Shown here: one piece after another, positions 7,259 to 9,885 of the stretch
Layout: each line of letters begins with the position of its first letter
How positions within the stretch are numbered: the stretch's first letter is position 1
Source of the DNA: Armatimonadota bacterium
GTDB lineage: Bacteria; Armatimonadota; Hebobacteria; Hebobacterales; WVXJ01
Direction of reading: 5' to 3'
DNA length: 9,885 nucleotides
Assembly (NCBI GenBank): GCA_011773575.1
Contig: WVXJ01000121.1
Coordinates: 1,852 to 11,736, forward strand
Program-made: the position numbers and the translations under genes
Notes under the pieces: model-generated
Database searches by the model: none
Seen by the model: only the letters and a program-made list of their open reading frames with translations
Told to the model about the DNA's origin: nothing

Positions 7259-8926
7259 ATGAGCAAAGCAGCAAAGAAAAGCCGGGCCGACAGGAAGTCA
7301 ACTTCTCATAAACACACGTACAGCAGCGCAAGTTCTCCGAGAATAAGAGGGCTGCTGGGACTGATTCTCTTCGCCATCACCGCCATTGCAGCCTCGACTT
7401 ATGTTAACAGAATATCAAGCAATATCCCTGACTTCGATTTCTTCTATCACCTGCGCCATGCATCACTTTATGTGAGTGACGGCCTGTTTATGAAGGAGTT
7501 TCCTTGGGCCACCTATTCGATAATCAACCGTTTCGCGGCTGACATCTGGTATGGCTTCCATCTACTGTTGATTCCGATTACTCTCTTTCCTGACCCTAAT
7601 TCTCAAATAAAGGCCACTCCCGTTTTCATCCTCGCGCTATTCTTGCTGCTCTTCTATCTGGCGGCACGCCACAGCCGCTTCTCCTATCCCTATTTCTGGC
7701 CGTTCTTCCTGCTGTTCAGCGCGGCAGTATTCGTCGAGCGCCTGGTTCAGGCGAGGCCGCATGTTCTCTCTATGGGCCTGACTGCTCTGCTGTTTTCGTT
7801 CATAATCAGCGGCAGCATCTGGGGCGTCTTTTTTGTCAGTCTGGCGTTGACCTTCTTTCATCTCACATTCTTATGGCTCGCCATCCTCATAGCAGTACTA
7901 ATTACCATTGTTAAACTTCGCACTGAAAGAACGTTCGAGTGGCGCAAGCCGGCCGTTATGATATTGGGATTATTGGCGGGCTGGCTGGTCAGGCCCAATC
8001 CCATCGGCGCGGCGAAGATTCTGTATGTCCAGACCTTCCAACTGGTGCTGGAAAAAGGGAAGGGCCTGGCAGGGTTCGGTACCGAACTCTCCCGCCTCGA
8101 ACCAAAAGCGCTGATTCTCCTTTCTCCTTTTATTCTGATTTGGCTTGTCGTTGCTTTGATTTCTCTGATCGGAGTGCTCTTGCGCCGCGCTGAACTCCCC
8201 GCGAAAAAGCGCACCCTGCTCTGGAGCAGCCTTCTATTATCTCTGCTCTTCTTCGCAACGACACTTTTGGTCTATCAGCGGACCATTGATCAATGGTCCC
8301 TCTTCGCGGCCATCTTCATCGCCTGTGGGTTTACATGCTTCTTGGCCCCCAAAGACCTCAAATCGAGGCAACCCTTTGGGCGGAAGATGCGAATAATCAC
8401 CACATCGGTACTTGCACTGTTCTTCGCTGCGATGATTTGGGCGACAAACCATAGTTATACGCTTTACATCCGGAGCCCTCGAGCAGCACACACCTACCGT
8501 CTCAAACCGGGTGCAAGATGGCTTAAAGACCACGCCCGGCCCGGGGAGATAGTGTTTCACGCGCATTGGGATCTCTTCGCCGATCTCTTCTATTGGAATC
8601 CGCAGAACCGCTATATCGGCGGGATGGATCCGATCTTCCAATATGCGTATGACCCTGACCTCTACTGGAAAGCTCGTCATCTCGCAACCAACGAACTGGG
8701 TGCCCGCACCTGTGGTATGATGGATATCAAAGGAGCCCGCCTGGAGGATACCTATACAGTGCTTCGCCGCGATTTTCAGGCCTCTTATCTCCTGGTCCAG
8801 AAGTACCGGACTCCTTCGTTGTATTCTTACGCGCGTGAGGATCCACGCTTTGTCCTGGGTTTCTATGACGGCCGAATGGCGATCTTCCGGCTTGCCGATA
8901 CCGGACAAATGCATGATGATCAGTAA
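7259..8926 (+). CDS. GT-C-like polytopic membrane protein, tandem copy 3 (divergent)
   Basis: A 555-residue third paralogue, collinear with the other two but the most divergent. It has a basic, serine-rich tail (1-28), about 11 hydrophobic segments and an outside C-terminal domain. Shared motifs: FFYHLRHA (61-68), FPW (81-83), ARPHVLSMG (165-173), RPNPIGAAK (245-253) and NRYIGGMDPIFQYAYD (450-465). Differences at likely functional positions: outer loop 1 reads PDFDFFYHLR, giving two aspartates (D58, D60) where copies 1 and 2 have one; TTTRP becomes VQARP; and the C-terminal box is HWDLFADLFYWN (436-447), with W-D and A-D where the sisters have W-G and P-E. D60 aligns with D54 of copy 1. In STT3-type enzymes such acidic residues bind the metal and the diphosphate of the lipid donor, so copy 3 may use a different donor or acceptor, or be closer to the ancestral form; this is inference. 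It ends with TAA at 8924-8926 and lies in the same frame as the downstream helicase gene. Confidence 0.84.
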   Translation: MSKAAKKSRADRKSTSHKHTYSSASSPRIRGLLGLILFAITAIAASTYVNRISSNIPDFDFFYHLRHASLYVSDGLFMKEFPWATYSIINRFAADIWYGFHLLLIPITLFPDPNSQIKATPVFILALFLLLFYLAARHSRFSYPYFWPFFLLFSAAVFVERLVQARPHVLSMGLTALLFSFIISGSIWGVFFVSLALTFFHLTFLWLAILIAVLITIVKLRTERTFEWRKPAVMILGLLAGWLVRPNPIGAAKILYVQTFQLVLEKGKGLAGFGTELSRLEPKALILLSPFILIWLVVALISLIGVLLRRAELPAKKRTLLWSSLLLSLLFFATTLLVYQRTIDQWSLFAAIFIACGFTCFLAPKDLKSRQPFGRKMRIITTSVLALFFAAMIWATNHSYTLYIRSPRAAHTYRLKPGARWLKDHARPGEIVFHAHWDLFADLFYWNPQNRYIGGMDPIFQYAYDPDLYWKARHLATNELGARTCGMMDIKGARLEDTYTVLRRDFQASYLLVQKYRTPSLYSYAREDPRFVLGFYDGRMAIFRLADTGQMHDDQ

Positions 8927-8986
8927 CGTGCAGGATGTCGCCGGTTGGTTCAGGCGAAACCGAAGCGGATGGGCACAGGTTCAGTC
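8927..8986 (+). other. 60-base gap before recD2, no clear signals
   Basis: The gap holds a weak inverted repeat, CGGTT (8942-8946) and AACCG (8958-8962), with an 11-base loop and no T-run after it, so it is not a convincing terminator. An in-frame ATG at 8969 could extend the helicase by six residues (MGTGSV). No -10/-35 pair stands out, which fits read-through from the upstream genes. Confidence 0.35.
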
Positions 8987-9885
8987 ATGAGCAATGAACA
9001 GGGCGCAACGGAACTCCGGCTGGAGGGCGTGGCAGAGGGTGAACTGACCCTGAATGGAAGGATCTCCCGTGTCGTCCACCACAATGATGATGACGGCTGG
9101 ACCGTTGCCCGTTTCAAGGTTGCCGGGTATGAAGACACAGTGACGATCGTCGGTCATCTCGCCGAACCCCAGGCCAATCAATCCCTGCAAGTCGTGGGCG
9201 AGTGGGTGCGTCATCCTCAATATGGTGACCAGTTCAAGTTCTCCCGCTATCAGTTGGAACGGCCCACCGGCCCTGAGGGATTGGTTCTCTATCTCTCCTC
9301 CGGCATATTGAAGGGCGTGGGTCCGGTAATCGCCAAGCGCATGGTGGAGGCCTTCGGAGAGGAGGTCCTGCGGATCCTGGATGAAGAGCCGGAGAGGCTT
9401 ACCGAGGTTTCCGGCATATCGCCGGCAAAACTGGAGAAGATCCGTCAAGGCTGGGCCGAGCAGAAGGGCGTCCAGCATATCATGCTCTTCTTGCAGGGGC
9501 ACGGAATCTCCGCCGCCTATTCCCACCGCATTTACCGCCATTATGGAGACAGCGCAATGGCGGTCGTGGAGAAGAATCCCTATCGGCTGGCGGCCGAGGT
9601 GAGGGGTATCGGATTCAGGATCGCGGACCGCATAGCCCAGAAATTGGGCTTTTCTCCGGATTCCCCCTTCCGTCTGGAGGCGGGGCTGATCTACGCCCTG
9701 GAGCAGTCGGGCGTTCAGCAGGGGCATGTCTTTTTGCCGCAGCGCTTGCTGCTGTCTTCAGCACGCAGCGCCCTGGCCCTGCACAGTGACGAATCCGAGG
9801 CTGTTGATCCCTCCGCCTCTGACGCCATGTTGGAGGAGGCTCTTTCTCGCCTGTTGGAGGAGGGCCGACTTGTAGGCGAGACCTT
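8987..9885 (+). CDS. recD2: RecD2-type (YrrC-like) ATP-dependent DNA helicase, 3' partial
   Basis: About 299 codons of an open frame that runs off the right edge. RecD2 is a superfamily 1B 5'-3' DNA helicase of bacteria that often lack RecBC; it acts in DNA repair and replication-fork handling in the cytoplasm. Seen: an N-terminal beta-rich domain (about 20-92) with GRISRVVHHNDDDGWTVARF and GEWVRHPQYGDQFKF (71-85), matching the family's usual opening. It is followed by helix-hairpin-helix segments at about 104-125 (GILKGVGPVIAKRM), 137-156 (EVSGISPAKLEKI) and 197-221 (NPYRLAAEVRGIGFRIADRI), joined by IMLFLQGHGIS (165-175) and ending with GHVFLPQ. The Walker A and helicase motifs lie beyond the window and cannot be checked. 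The start at ATG 8987 was chosen because homology begins soon after; ATG 8969 is in frame and equally possible, and neither has a strong ribosome site. It lies 60 bases after copy 3 on the same strand and may share its transcript. RecD2 is often a housekeeping gene, so its position here need not mean shared function. Confidence 0.88.
   Translation, partial: MSNEQGATELRLEGVAEGELTLNGRISRVVHHNDDDGWTVARFKVAGYEDTVTIVGHLAEPQANQSLQVVGEWVRHPQYGDQFKFSRYQLERPTGPEGLVLYLSSGILKGVGPVIAKRMVEAFGEEVLRILDEEPERLTEVSGISPAKLEKIRQGWAEQKGVQHIMLFLQGHGISAAYSHRIYRHYGDSAMAVVEKNPYRLAAEVRGIGFRIADRIAQKLGFSPDSPFRLEAGLIYALEQSGVQQGHVFLPQRLLLSSARSALALHSDESEAVDPSASDAMLEEALSRLLEEGRLVGET

Larger units (their letters stand above)
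3831..8926 (+). repeat. Tandem triplication of one membrane-protein gene
   Basis: Three same-strand genes of 554-562 codons align end to end, from the basic tail through all membrane segments to the C-terminal AIFRL(S/A)D box. The nucleotide sequences have diverged at many silent positions, so this is an old duplication kept under selection, not an assembly artefact. The 16-residue block NRYIGGMDPIFQYAYD is invariant in all three. Its codons differ at five silent positions between copies 1 and 2 and at three between copies 1 and 3. Confidence 0.92.

Noticed and set aside
8237..8914. 225-codon open frame on the - strand
   Set aside because: It is antisense to copy 3; similar - strand frames appear opposite the same regions of copies 1 and 2 (4797-5261, 6554-7105), as expected from homologous + strand coding, and they carry no protein signature.
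8942..8962. Inverted repeat CGGTT...AACCG as a terminator
   Set aside because: The stem is only five base pairs with an 11-base loop, and no T-run follows.
8981..9727. 248-codon open frame on the - strand
   Set aside because: It lies opposite the conserved N-terminal region of recD2, has no recognisable motif, and is explained by the codon bias of the + strand gene.

Overview
The window is bacterial coding DNA of moderate to slightly high GC, judged by eye. It is densely packed, with all five recognisable genes on the + strand. It holds no rRNA, tRNA, transposase, CRISPR array or phage structural gene that I can see. The host cannot be named from this sequence. Short intergenic gaps, a stop/start overlap and a RecD2-type helicase all fit a bacterium; nothing points firmly to one phylum.

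Layout. Bases 1-3834 are the 3' part of a very large P-loop ATPase whose start lies upstream of the window. It has a clear Walker A and Walker B, a probable winged helix in the middle and a possible zinc-binding site near the C-terminus. It looks most like the large ATPases of phage-defence loci (PglY/DUF6079, BrxC-like). The next gene begins inside the ATPase stop codon (ATGA overlap). Bases 3831-8926 hold three tandem, full-length, diverged copies of one polytopic membrane protein of 554-562 residues. Their architecture suggests a GT-C fold, as in glycosyltransferases or oligosaccharyltransferases (STT3, ArnT): about 11 membrane segments, an acidic D..YHLR motif in the first outside loop, and a C-terminal soluble domain with a W-x-x-F...LFYWN..NRYIGGMDP signature. 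From 8987 (or 8969) to the right edge is the N-terminal part of a RecD2 (YrrC-like) DNA helicase. It is cut off before its motor domains.

How the genes may work together. The ATPase and the three membrane proteins are packed like an operon (4-base overlap, then gaps of 20 and 54 bases), and recD2 follows after about 60 bases. If the ATPase is a BREX/Pgl relative, this is an unusual setting: the expected methyltransferase (PglX), phosphatase (PglZ) and Lon-like (BrxL) partners are absent on the visible side and a triplicated membrane enzyme family takes their place. Whether this is one functional system or chance adjacency cannot be decided from 9.9 kb. The strongest observation in the window is the GT-C-like gene triplication, with an invariant 16-residue motif and different putative active-site residues in copy 3.
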